Below, one piece after another: positions 20,501-29,199 of a stretch of 64,000 bases of DNA. The notes under the pieces were generated by a model that searched no databases, had not been told where the DNA came from, and saw only the letters and a list, made by a program, of their open reading frames with translations. Position 1 is the first letter of the stretch. Each line of letters opens with the position of its first letter. The DNA comes from Owenia fusiformis (taxonomy: Eukaryota > Annelida > Polychaeta > Sabellida > Oweniidae). The DNA lies in NCBI GenBank assembly GCA_903813345.2, contig CAIIXF020000009.1:13590347-13654346 (forward strand), given 5' to 3'. Both the position numbers and the translations under genes were made by a program.

Positions 20501-23176
20501 ACTTATACGCCCATGGGCGAAAAATAAGAGGTAAAATAACAGACGAAATTACCCCTTCTTTCAGTTATACGCCCAGGGCTTATATGCGAGAAAATCCGGT
20601 AATGCAATATCTCATGATAATTATGTATCACACTTGCTTGCGATGTAATACAATAATTCATGAAAATTGGATAACATTTGCTTTTGCTGTAAGATAATAT
20701 CTCATGATCCCTTATTTATGCTGGAATACAATATATCATGTGAAATAGAGATACTTTACCTGTTTTTCGTGTATAGTTGGACCCCTGTAAAAGAAATTAT
20801 GGTCCCCTGGGGATTATGATCCCTTTTCCATACGGCCCTTACTGTGTATAAATAATAAGGTCACCATATAAATCAAGAGAGAGTAGGACCAAAATTCGAT
20901 AGGACCACCTACCCTTTTACACCCCCGTGATAATAGCCAGGGATAACTTACTTGTGAAATATTTGATGATCAAGAAAGAGTTGACATTTTATGTCCAGCT
21001 TTCACATGATACAAAGCATGAATAGTGAGAAAGTGTATAATGCCTGAAATTTTGAAATACCTGGACTAGGAAATTCTCAACTGATACCATAATGTATTAA
21101 TAGTAGCCATTTCTTACCCTCCATTCTCTTTGCTTCCTTTCTGCTTCGTTTTGTGCTTCTATTTCCTCAGGACTTGTGAAATGCCTAGCTCTGCCTTTCT
21201 TATTGCTCTTTGCACCCCGGCCACCTCCTCTTCCACCACCTGCATAAATTAAACATCTAACATGTTAAACAAACATTTCATACTAAGCAAATATTTCATT
21301 CTATGGAGGGCAACACCTGTTCATCTTTCAATGATTTTTGCAGTATGTATTGCCCGCAGCCCGAAGGAAATATATGCTGCATAAAATCATTGAAATCATT
21401 TAGTTCACTGCACTTCACAACTTCTTGTTTACAATTGAAGTCCAGTCTTATTTCAATGCATCATTTCAGGTCTTTAGGTATTAATTAGTCAATAAGCAGA
21501 CAACGCCTTACTGGAATCTTCCAGGCATAAGATATCCAGTATAGTCAACCAGCTCATCAGTGGACATACCTAACTCAATAGCAAACAAGCTAAAATTAAC
21601 CCAAATATCAAATCAAATCTTGAGTTCTGGGATAAACTTGAAACAGTTGACCATTACATTAATGCACGTAGGTCGTAGGCCATCTCAAAAGTAGACAGTT
21701 GACCAGCCTCTTGAAACATAAATCCACCCCTGATCTACAAACTCGTAGTGGCCTAAATGCAAACTTGTCAAAATCAACAAATAGGAAATATATGATGCCT
21801 TTTTGTGACTACTAAGGCAAACAAGGATATTCTTCTATGTAAGTTCATCTCTCTGGTTAATATATCAGAAACAAGTCAAATTCTTTACTTCAGAGAATAT
21901 TTTTAATTTATTGAGACTTTCGACTAATATCCCTTAGTCTTTTTCAAAATATAACAGCATGTATACATTTATGTGACGTCATAAACAGACAATGGAAAAT
22001 TTAATTATGTAACAATTATTGCTTGATTTGATATATTGATTTTTATATTTCATATTGATTTTTTTTAGGTTACTAGGTCATTTGTTACATAATTAAATTT
22101 TCCATTGTCTGTTTATGACGTCACATAAATGTATACATGCTGTTATATTTTGAAAAAGACTAAGGGATATTAGTCGAAAGTCTCAATAAATTAAAAATAT
22201 TCTCTGAAGTAAAGGATATTCTTATTGAGCACATATAAAAACTGTATAAAATAATATAATCATCTTCATTAATGTCATGCTTGAGTGACATGTCAACACA
22301 ATTGCATTTTGGGACAGTCCTTTGATTGTTCATTTTTTAGATTCAAAATATTCCATGAAAAAATCGAACGCATTCCACTCTGACTTTTCACACAAATTCT
22401 GTATATATGTCACTCAATTGCTTCGAAATGTTTTGTATTATTTTGATATATTTTAACCAAAGTGTCCACAATTTGAAGGAAGGTGTTCAACATTTGTAAG
22501 TCACTCATGTTAGGTACTCTTACACCTGAGGAGATAGGAGCATTCTCGGCCACGGTAGAGCCCATGGTATCAGGTGAAAATCTGGGGTATTGTTATTAGA
22601 CTTTTTACAATATATAGAACCCCATGGATAATATGATGTGTCTAATTCAAAGTTTCAATAAAGAAACCATATAAAACAAAGAATTATTGAAGATGGTCCA
22701 ACAATGCCCCGTGTCCGAGAATGCTCCTATCTCCTCTAGATAGGCCTAAAGTTGGAGACATTAATAAATCTCAACCATCAAAAGTTGTCACAATAAGCTA
22801 AATTCTAAGTTTCGTGTCTCAAACTCTCGGGCTCCAAAATCACCTCAACATTTGAAGAGTCAACATAACATGTGAATATCCACTTCAAATTTTTAGTCCT
22901 TATTTTTCATTATGGACACAAATTCCACAATTTTTGGACTTACAAGGACGGAGAAAATAGAGCACTGATTACAATGAGGTAAGAATTTATTACATGTGCG
23001 ACAGTTCTTAATGTTCCCCACAGTATCACTTGAGGACCAAAGTTGAAAGTTGTCAAGGAAATTCTATTATTTTTGAAAACGAGATTTATGACTACTCTCT
23101 GACTTCCTAAGCAACAAAAATCAATGAATAAATAAATACACAGTACAGACAAGCACTCCTACCTACCTCTTGGCAT
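11463..23176 (-). CDS. PDAP1: PDAP1 / HASPP28 homologue (28 kDa heat- and acid-stable phosphoprotein), six exons
   Basis: The product is a small charged phosphoprotein; in mammals it is reported to bind PDGF A-chain, and its molecular role is poorly defined. Six exons with canonical GT-AG borders join in frame: 23176-23167, 21239-21118, 19497-19384, 12053-11929, 11834-11683, 11503-11463 (564 nt, 187 residues; human protein about 181). Diagnostic segments are [12 protein letters not shown] at the start, [14 protein letters not shown], an acidic Ser-rich middle ([12 protein letters not shown]), [32 protein letters not shown] and [14 protein letters not shown], then a Lys/Ala tail ending KAKKS. 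The order matches the vertebrate protein throughout. Its start codon faces BUD31 across a 176-bp shared promoter. Intron 3 is 7.3 kb because of a large transposon; introns 2 and 3 have minisatellites touching the acceptor. Confidence 0.95.
11683..11834 (-). CDS. PDAP1: PDAP1 exon 5
   Basis: Runs between GATTGTAG and GTCAGT. It encodes [29 protein letters not shown] and [10 protein letters not shown], the most conserved part of the family. Confidence 0.93.
11929..12053 (-). CDS. PDAP1: PDAP1 exon 4
   Basis: Runs between ATATTTCAG and GTAAGG. It encodes [18 protein letters not shown] and [16 protein letters not shown]. The intron just upstream begins with a tandem repeat that starts within about 15 bp of the acceptor. 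Confidence 0.93.
12066..12307. repeat. Minisatellite GTAGACATACATGTA(C/T)AT, left half
   Basis: About ten copies of a 24-bp-like unit, (C/T)TGTAGACATACATGTATATG and variants. It continues at 18,981-19,125 on the far side of the transposon inserted at 12,317-18,971. Confidence 0.8.
12318..12850. repeat. Left terminal inverted repeat of the 6.7-kb element
   Basis: This is the inverse complement of about 18,180-18,971, with scattered mismatches and indels. Shared landmarks include the TTGAAAAA...CAATCGTCATTTTC segment and GGAACTCC. Confidence 0.65.
12851..13917. other. Interior of the 6.7-kb element, nothing recognised
   Basis: AT-rich with a short GT run (about 12,970). No open frame resembles a known protein. 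Confidence 0.35.
13918..14707. mobile_element. CACGGTG-ended element, copy 1 (Transib/RAG-like, non-autonomous)
   Basis: The left end CACGGTGTTATAGCATGACG begins at 13,918. The right end retains GGCGTAACCGTCATGCTAT but its last bases are eroded. CTATT lies directly before the left end (13913-13917) and after the eroded right end (14708-14712), fitting a 5-bp duplication. The interior is colinear with copies 2 and 3 (TGGCTTGAGTAGAACATAGG, AAACTCGACAGTTTTTCTC). No transposase is seen. Confidence 0.65.
14870..15065. repeat. Remnant of the TAGCCAG / G-run repeat family
   Basis: GTAGCCAGCTTTTACCAAGGGG, TTTTGGCTAAAAAATCATGCG and AAGTGCTCAGATTGGTGA resemble sequence at 8620-8760, 17,735-17,850 and 56,600-56,720. 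It is a degenerate piece without clear ends. Confidence 0.4.
16597..16765. repeat. Near-perfect hairpin with about 80-bp arms
   Basis: AATAGTGACTGCCA at the left returns inverted at the right, centred near 16,681 on CTCGGCCTGCAGCCTCGG with almost no loop. It contains TCCTGTCCACTGAC in both arms. Confidence 0.75.
16905..17088 (-). other. Exon-like segment inside copy 2 (acidic, function unknown)
   Basis: On the minus strand TTGTTGTTTTCAG is followed by an open frame [16 protein letters not shown], then about 40 mostly acidic and Asn-rich residues. The same segment, frameshifted, is present in copy 3 at about 54,370-54,530, so it belongs to the element family and was not captured by this copy alone. 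It could be a decayed piece of the family's original protein or an ancient captured exon. I do not recognise it. Confidence 0.3.
18180..18971. repeat. Right terminal inverted repeat of the 6.7-kb element
   Basis: Inverse of about 12,318-12,850, ending in TACAGTGAACCCCCCGG before the GATATACCT duplication. Confidence 0.65.
18981..19125. repeat. Minisatellite GTAGACATACATGTACAT, right half
   Basis: Continuation of the array at 12,066-12,307 beyond the inserted element; about six units. Confidence 0.75.
19384..19497 (-). CDS. PDAP1: PDAP1 exon 3
   Basis: Runs between ATTATCTTTCAG and GTATGT. It encodes [20 protein letters not shown] and ends [12 protein letters not shown], the acidic casein-kinase-like region of the family. 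Its first 10 bases and acceptor are reiterated in the array just upstream. Confidence 0.92.
19498..20745. repeat. Minisatellite (about 47-bp unit) derived from the exon 3 acceptor, split by a MITE
   Basis: About 14 units of GATAACACTTGCTTGTGCTG and TAAGACAATATCTCAT run from the exon 3 border to 20,110 and from 20,602 to about 20,745. On the minus strand most units read GATATTGTCTTACAG|CACAAGCAAG, the same layout as the true acceptor ATTATCTTTCAG|CAAAAGCAAG. The unit at about 19,580-19,625 matches the real junction almost exactly. Confidence 0.85.
20111..20599. mobile_element. CCGGATTTTCTCGCATATACGCC MITE, copy 1 (TA duplication)
   Basis: Ends CCGGATTTTCTCGCATATACG and its inverse are flanked by TA on both sides (20109-20110 and 20600-20601), as in Tc1/mariner/pogo elements. 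It is 489 bp and non-coding. It preserves the empty site CAACATTAAGTTCAACGCTG that is occupied in copy 2. It is inserted in the PDAP1 intron 2 minisatellite. Confidence 0.8.
21118..21239 (-). CDS. PDAP1: PDAP1 exon 2
   Basis: Runs between TTTATGCAG and GTAAGA. It encodes a Gly/Arg-rich start, then [16 protein letters not shown] and AERKQREWR. Confidence 0.93.
21883..22214. mobile_element. Palindromic MITE with 133-bp arms that look identical
   Basis: Arm 21,883-22,015 is the inverse of 22,082-22,214 with no difference that I can find by eye; the loop is 66 bp. Both arms contain TTATGTGACGTCATAAACAG, with a CRE-like TGACGTCA core. It lies in PDAP1 intron 1 and is non-coding. Confidence 0.8.
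22526..22734. mobile_element. Small MITE with GAGGAGATAGGAGCATTCTCGG ends
   Basis: A 22-bp terminus at 22,526 is inverted at about 22,712-22,734. It is about 210 bp and non-coding. Confidence 0.55.
23167..23176 (-). CDS. PDAP1: PDAP1 exon 1 (start codon)
   Basis: ATGCCAAGAG followed by the donor GTAGGT gives MPR and the first base of Gly. The ten-base coding part is confirmed by phase with exon 2. Confidence 0.8.
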
Positions 23177-23352
23177 ATTTGACAAGTAAATAAGGTGAAA
23201 GTAAAAATGTGTAAAATCTTGAAAAAGGACTTGTTACATGCGCATGCGCAAATCTACACTCACTTCCTGTTTGTAATCAACTTCCGGTTCGATAAAATAT
23301 TTAAAAATACTCACGTTTTAGACCGTTTTTCATTAACTAGACATCGTACAGA
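23177..23352. promoter_or_regulatory. Shared PDAP1/BUD31 bidirectional promoter
   Basis: There are only 176 bp between the two start codons. It contains TGCGCATGCGCA (23239-23250), the exact palindromic NRF1 consensus, ACTTCCTG (23262-23269) and ACTTCCGG (23280-23287), both ETS/GABP-type sites. I see no convincing TATA box at a sensible position. NRF1 plus ETS is the classic composition of metazoan housekeeping bidirectional promoters. Confidence 0.8.
23239..23250. promoter_or_regulatory. NRF1 site, perfect palindrome
   Basis: TGCGCATGCGCA is the consensus for nuclear respiratory factor 1 (NRF1). It lies 63 bp from the PDAP1 start codon and 103 bp from the BUD31 start codon. Confidence 0.8.
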
Positions 23353-23446
23353 ATGCCCAAAGTTAAACGAAGTAAAAAACCTCCCCCAGAAGGATGGGAG
23401 TTAATAGAACCGACCATAGATGAACTTGATCAAAAATTAAGAGAAG
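23353..23446 (+). CDS. BUD31: BUD31 exon 1
   Basis: ATG at 23,353; MPKVKRSKK to DQKLRE and one base, then donor GTAAGC. Reading past the donor gives unrelated residues. Confidence 0.95.
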
Positions 23447-26400
23447 GTAAGCGTGTATTTTTTAATTTTTTTGTTTGCAGAAAATTATTCATGAAATTGA
23501 AATTCAAAATGAAATTCGTACAGAACAAAAGCAGTCAATATAAGACTGGAAAAATCACGGACCTCTGCCAGATAAGCTCCTCTGTGTCTAGGCTCAATAA
23601 ATATACTCAAGGACAAGACACGCCATCTTCGGAAAATTTATTTTTCCTTGATTTTGGAGTCAGTTTATCAATAAATATCACATGCCATACCTCAAACAAT
23701 GCATACTGTTGTTAGCTTCAACTCCAATCACTAAAGCCAAACATCCAAGAAAGCGTCTGTTGATAAAAGCATAAAATAAGCGAGCGTATATTTAATGGAG
23801 ACTTCGGCTATCTCCGTTGTTCAAATGATTATTCCCGAAGTCAAATGCCTTTTCTGAGAATGTGACGCCACTCCGGATGACGTCACATCAGAGATTACCG
23901 AGAAGTCCCATGACGTTTCCGTAGAAACAATAACGACGGTTTATTAGGCTACGCGATTCTTTACTTTCATTGGCTGTTTGTTGCGATGTGACGTAATTTG
24001 AGAGACGAACAACATCGGACACTGCCAAAAATTACCGAAGTGCTCCATTATCTTTACGCTCTGAAAATTTGAAATAAATGTCCCGGGAAAAGTCGAATTA
24101 CAGCGTCAATAATGGATAGCATGCAACCATTCAAACTAATACATAAAGAAGAGATTACAGGGTAATATTGATCAATCTATGTCTGACAGATGGAAAAATT
24201 AAGGTCAGTACGAGGGTCATATTTTTGGGTGGTCATTTTTTTGATGTGCCATTTTTGGCTCGTGTCTCATCTTCCCATTTATCCTTTGAGCCTACTACCA
24301 ATAGGGGCTGGATCTGGCTCCGGATCTGTGGGAAAAATAATTAATTTGTGTCTGACATCTGGATTTATCAGGTCGCTCTCAGGCAATTTACATGTTTACT
24401 ATTTTTTCATGGCCTGCTAAAGTAGATTTCATGGCCTGACTTCGTCGGTAGAACTTGAAAAATAAGATTTATCTGAAGATAAGGAGTCTTACTTACCCTC
24501 TAAAGGTTGGGAAGATGTGAGTAGGTAGTTACCAGTTTCATCACCAGGTGGCTCATTCGGGTCAGATAGCATGGCGGGTAAAGTAGAAAGTTCCCTTTAA
24601 CTTAAATAACATTAAATCTGTTTTAGTGGTTCAATTTTCATAATACCCTTATGTATCTAATAGTTGTGCAAATCAAAATATGTCCAGTAAAAGAAAATGT
24701 TATCTGTCCAATACAAGAAAAGATATTTCACTTTTTGTGAATTTGTAACATGGGGTCTACAGGTCTATGCGGAATCCACCCGAATTTTGCGTTATAAACA
24801 ACAGTTGATGAACAATTTTCCAAACCATATTGCTCGATGTACTTTTACATGTAGATTTCAAATGTAACATCACTTTGACTGAATTTTGAATATTTATTTT
24901 AATGACGTAAATCAAGATTATTTCAACTCGCATCTAGTCTATTCCTTTAAAACAATATTACAGGGTAGTTCTATTTAGTTTCAGTTCTACGTTTTACACA
25001 TCTAATCTGTTTGGTTTTTTGACAAATTTCAGAAACAATGCACTTTAATAACCACTTTTAATTCCAGGAAGCGTTTGACCGACATAATCATATGTAAATT
25101 TTCTATTTTTAGCTGAAACAGATCCACATGAAGGCAAACGTAAAGTGGAGGCCATGTGGCCAATATTCCGCATACACCACCAGAAGTCACGTTATATATA
25201 TGACCTCTTCTACCGACGGAAAGCTATAAGTAGAGGTAAGAATATAACGCAAAATAATATAAATTTCATGTAGTAATGATAGCAAAAACAACATTATGCT
25301 ATATTGTTCCACCTTTTGTATTTTTGGGTATATCCTGTAAATATACAGTCATAATTTATGTATGCAATCATAGAAGGAGCTCTGTGTTCTTTTATGTGCA
25401 CTCATACATAGTCATACAAGTACACACCGTGGTCTTTTGTACAAGTTGTGGACCACTCAATCAAACACCCTGAAGTACTTACGCAAACAAGCAAATTAAA
25501 TCTTTCCTGAACCGGGGATCGAATCCGGGACCTATTGTATAAGCAGTACATCCGCTACTGCTGAGCGATACAGTGTGCACCTTACCAATCTATTTTTTTA
25601 TTAATATTTTTGAATATCATTTTTGCACATAAAAGATAAGCAGAAAAACAAAATACATGCAGTGTTCTCCCCAGCATTTCATCTTAAAGGGACATTCCTC
25701 CCCAGACCATTTCTCTTCTGATATGGTAGCTATTATTAATAAATATACTTTCCATATTTAGCAAAACATGGGAAAATGTTTTAATATGGTCAATATTGAT
25801 CATTTAAGTATGTAGTGCTCATAATAATTTCAAGTGAGCTGCCATCTTTCAAGATTTCTAGAAGGAAGTGATGTCATCAACTCTCAACTTGTATAACCTT
25901 GCCCATAACAGTGTAGGAAAGTAGCACAAAATTACTTCTAGACAAGTGATCCTTAATTTCTGTGCAAAAAACATTTTCAGAGCTTGTCAACTTAGAATAA
26001 AAGAAGAGATTTTCAGAAGAATTAAATCAGATACAAAATTGAAAAAGAATATTCAGCTGTTTTTGTAATTCTTAATAGCTCCTTCCCTAATGCTATATGC
26101 AAAGTTGAGAGTCAATGACATCTTTTTGTGTTAAATGTTAAACAATGGCAGCTTACAGGAATTGGGTATCCCATTTCTAAGTGTTCAATTTTGACCATAT
26201 CTAAACATTTTTGCGTGTTTTGCTAAACATGGCAAGTATACATATGGTTATAGCTACTATATGAGGAGAGAGATGGTTTGGCAAGGAATATACCTTCAAC
26301 CTCTTTACTATCTGGAGTGACAAGATTTCTTGTCACCTCAAAAATGACCTTGAAACCCAGAGTGACGAGAAAGTTTGCCACAAAATTTTTCACTTAAATT

Positions 26401-27460
26401 GCTCTTATCTGAACAATTTTCATCCAATTTACACAAAAATTGTTTTGAAATGTGTAGAAATGATATCTGCCATCTAATTTTACTAAATTAAGCATCTAAA
26501 GTTGTAAAGATATGTAATAAAATGTCAAGGTGGCAAAAAAGAAAAATTCTCTGGTTTCAACCCATTTTAGAGCCTGGGATTCAAGAGGATAAGTTGGTGC
26601 AAATTTCTTATTTCACAATTTAAACCAGATTTAGTCAAAATAAACCTAAAGTGGGTGCAAATGAATTCTCAGGTGGGTGCATGCCTAATATTAAAATCTC
26701 AAGAGGGAGCAGTATCCACTTGCTTTAATGTTAGGGAGACCACTGACATGTAATGACTGTAAAAACATAATTTATTTTACAAGAAAAGAATTTGCTTTGA
26801 AATAGTATGATCACTTCAAATTACTTACAGAGCTGTATGAGTACTGTCTAAAAGAGAGAATTGCTGATAAAAATCTCATTGCAAAGTGGAAGAAACAGGG
26901 ATATGAAAACCTTTGCTGTTTACGTTGCATTCAGACTAGGGACACAAACTTTGCAACAAACTGTATCTGTAGAGTACCAAAGGCCAAGTTAGAGGAGGTG
27001 AGTTAAAGATAGTTCTCCTTTCCTATATTTTTATATATATACAAGATATATACATGTCTCAATCCAGATTATGTGTTCAATGTTCTATAAAGGACGATTT
27101 TGAGTTTGGAGAACCAAATTCATCTGCATATTGCGATGTTATCAATGTCACCAAAAGTTTTCATATATATTTCAGTAACAAAAAGTTTCCGATAGCGTTG
27201 CTCACATTAATATTGCTCACATTACATTGCTCACATTATTATTGCTCACATTGCATTGCTCACATTATTATTGCTCACATTACATTGCTCACATTATTAT
27301 TGCTCACATTACATTGCTCACATTATTATTGCTCACATTGCATTGCTCACATTATTATTGCTCACATTACATTGCTCACATTATTATTGCTCACATTGTA
27401 TTCTTTCAGGGCAAGATTGTTGAATGCGTACACTGTGGATGTCGGGGATGCTCAGGATAG
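23353..27460 (+). CDS. BUD31: BUD31 / G10 homologue, spliceosome component, four exons
   Basis: BUD31 is a nuclear protein of the spliceosome core (NTC-related). Exons 23353-23446, 25113-25235, 26831-26997 and 27410-27460 join with GT-AG borders to give 435 nt, 144 residues, the exact length of the human protein. Landmarks: [20 protein letters not shown] at the start, [51 protein letters not shown], then the zinc-binding tail TNCICRV and [11 protein letters not shown]. All the family cysteines I can recall are present. The start is in the shared promoter with PDAP1. Intron 3 ends in a minisatellite, intron 2 holds a SINE and a MITE. Confidence 0.97.
23447..24496. other. BUD31 intron 1, first part
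   Basis: No repeat with clear ends. Contains a CRE-like TGACGTCA at about 23,878 and several CpG-containing stretches between 23,780 and 24,110. Nothing else recognised. Confidence 0.3.
24497..24572 (-). CDS. Possible antisense first exon of an unknown gene
   Basis: On the minus strand CCGCCATGC opens 25 codons ([20 protein letters not shown], then SQPLE) and stops at a perfect G|GTAAGTAAG donor. The start context is good and the composition is protein-like, acidic and Pro-rich. I found no second exon. It lies inside BUD31 intron 1 on the opposite strand. It could be the first exon of an overlapping gene, a TE-borne exon, or chance. Confidence 0.3.
25113..25235 (+). CDS. BUD31: BUD31 exon 2
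   Basis: Runs between TTCTATTTTTAG and GTAAGA. Encodes [20 protein letters not shown] and [15 protein letters not shown]. Confidence 0.95.
25505..25585 (-). repeat. tRNA-derived SINE head
   Basis: On the minus strand TATCGCTCAGCAGTAGCGGA resembles a pol III A box (TAGCTCAGTNGGTAGAG) and GGTCCCGGATTCGATCCCCG resembles a B box, with suitable spacing. The acceptor stem does not pair, so it is a SINE or tRNA pseudogene. Confidence 0.6.
25657..26745. mobile_element. Nested inverted-repeat element in BUD31 intron 2
   Basis: Outer ends CAGTGTTCTCCCC and AGGGAGACCACTG are roughly inverted. Inside, 25,689-25,820 (CATTCCTCCCCAGACCATTTC) is inverted at about 26,165-26,292. Non-coding. Confidence 0.5.
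26831..26997 (+). CDS. BUD31: BUD31 exon 3
   Basis: Runs between TTACTTACAG and GTGAGT. Encodes [40 protein letters not shown] and [12 protein letters not shown]. Confidence 0.95.
27198..27397 (+). repeat. Minisatellite of 29-bp unit at the BUD31 exon 4 acceptor
   Basis: About seven copies of TTGCTCACATTATTA plus TTGCTCACATTACA. It ends about 12 bp before exon 4. Long open frames through it are repeat artefacts. Confidence 0.9.
27410..27460 (+). CDS. BUD31: BUD31 exon 4 (last, stop TAG)
   Basis: TTGTATTCTTTCAG is followed by [16 protein letters not shown] and TAG. It supplies the final zinc-binding cysteines. Confidence 0.95.
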   Translation, partial: GKIVECVHCGCRGCSG

Positions 27461-29199
27461 CAAACAACAAACAATAACATTCAAACAAACATTCAACAAA
27501 CACCTTGTTTACAACAGTCAGAGACATTGAGATTAATAAGAATTAACTGATGAATGACTGCACTGTTTTGTACTCACCTACAGGTGTAAACTTGGTCTCT
27601 TAATGACACTTTTCGGGCCACTTCCCATCTCTCCATTAAAGCCTACAACATGTATCGGAGCTTGACATCATTAGAAACATGTTTCTTACAAGTTGATCAT
27701 AACCTTTATGTATAGATGAGCCTTGCAAATGATGAACTTGGTCTGTGATATCATTGCAGTCTCTTTGTGTTGATATTGGAGACTTCTTCTGGCACAACCG
27801 AAACACAACAGATTTCAATATTTGCTTGAAGAATTTGAAACTTTTAACCCTATTTTAACAATCAATTTAAAGTTCCATTTTCAATGTCATAATTTGACTT
27901 GTCAGTTTAAGACAAAAGATACTGAGTGTAGATTTGAAAAAAAGAGAAATTGAAATTGATCAAACTTTGAAATTATACAAAAATTCAGCATTTGACTTGT
28001 ATTAAAATGTATTGTAGATTTCACAAAAGATAAGATATTCAATATTAATTGATTTTGTTCATTATACATTGTAGCTCACTAAAGGTATTAGTGACAAACT
28101 CTAAATGAAAGGGGTGGTATCAATATGGTGAACTTTTTGAACACACGTTTCTCTTAAACCATTCATCAAAAATTTCTGAAAATTTTACACATCGTCAATT
28201 TAATGGTTATCTTTTGAATGGTAATAATATGATTTGAAAAAATATATACTTTTCTCTATATTTTTTAAGAAAACACATCAGACACTTCTTTTGTTCATAT
28301 GTTCGGAATGAAATGAAACATCTATCCGAATCTCATTGGAACAAAACGACATTAACACAACGTGTTAAGGTCTCTCAATATTGTAATTGTACAAAGGAAA
28401 TTTGGATTGATTTTAAAAAAGTATCTTGTTTATGAAATAAAAGGTTGAACTAAATGTACAATTTCTTTCCAACCTGGCCACAGTTGTGTGAGGTCATTCT
28501 GAAGAGCATGTGCTGTAAATAATGAAAAACATGATTGTATAAACAATAAAGAAACAAGAATCAACTGAAGTGTAATCTGTAAACTACTTCTAAATAAATA
28601 GTTCACTCAATAGCTGTGCGTGATCATCCATTCTCACACCAACTACCTGAAATCCTCACGAAAAGGCCCATGGGCATTTATTTGAAAGAGGGCTGTGTGA
28701 AGCCCATGGTATGTGGTAATGTCAGGTGGTGAAAACATTCGAGAAAAGGATCGAAATTGCTTAAAAATAACATGATATGTACGGTAATACGGGCAATTTT
28801 GGAAAAAGCCTGCTATTGATATTAAAGTTCTAGTAAACGGTATTACTCGATTTAGCGTATGAAGGACACAATTTATGATGGTGAACCACCAACACTTCCA
28901 AAAGTTCATTTTATCATGATATCTGAGATGTAAAGTAAGCACGTGTCTGTTTTCGCGGCAAAACTGATTTCATTTTCAGAGCAGAACTTTTATGTAACGT
29001 GACATGACGTGTGTGGTGGAAAGATCAACAACCTTTTAGTATAGGGACCCTGCAAACTGGAACTGTATTTGCACATGGTAACTTTCAGCTATCGCTATTT
29101 GATTTGTTTCAGGAGCGTTTGTATCACATAAGCAAGGGTGACTTCATGAATGTCTTGGAAAAAAAGTGAAAAAAATATTTTTGAAAAATGTTTTTTCTA
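27461..29199. other. BUD31 3' flank, no further gene recognised
   Basis: The start is A/C-rich 3' UTR-like sequence. AATAAA occurs near 28,437 and 28,544 on the plus strand as possible poly(A) signals, though neither is close to the stop. Confidence 0.35.

Noticed and set aside
27054-27530. 158-codon frame spanning the BUD31 intron 3 array
   Set aside because: It is repeat-driven and starts and ends in intron and UTR; the real frame is the 17-codon exon 4.
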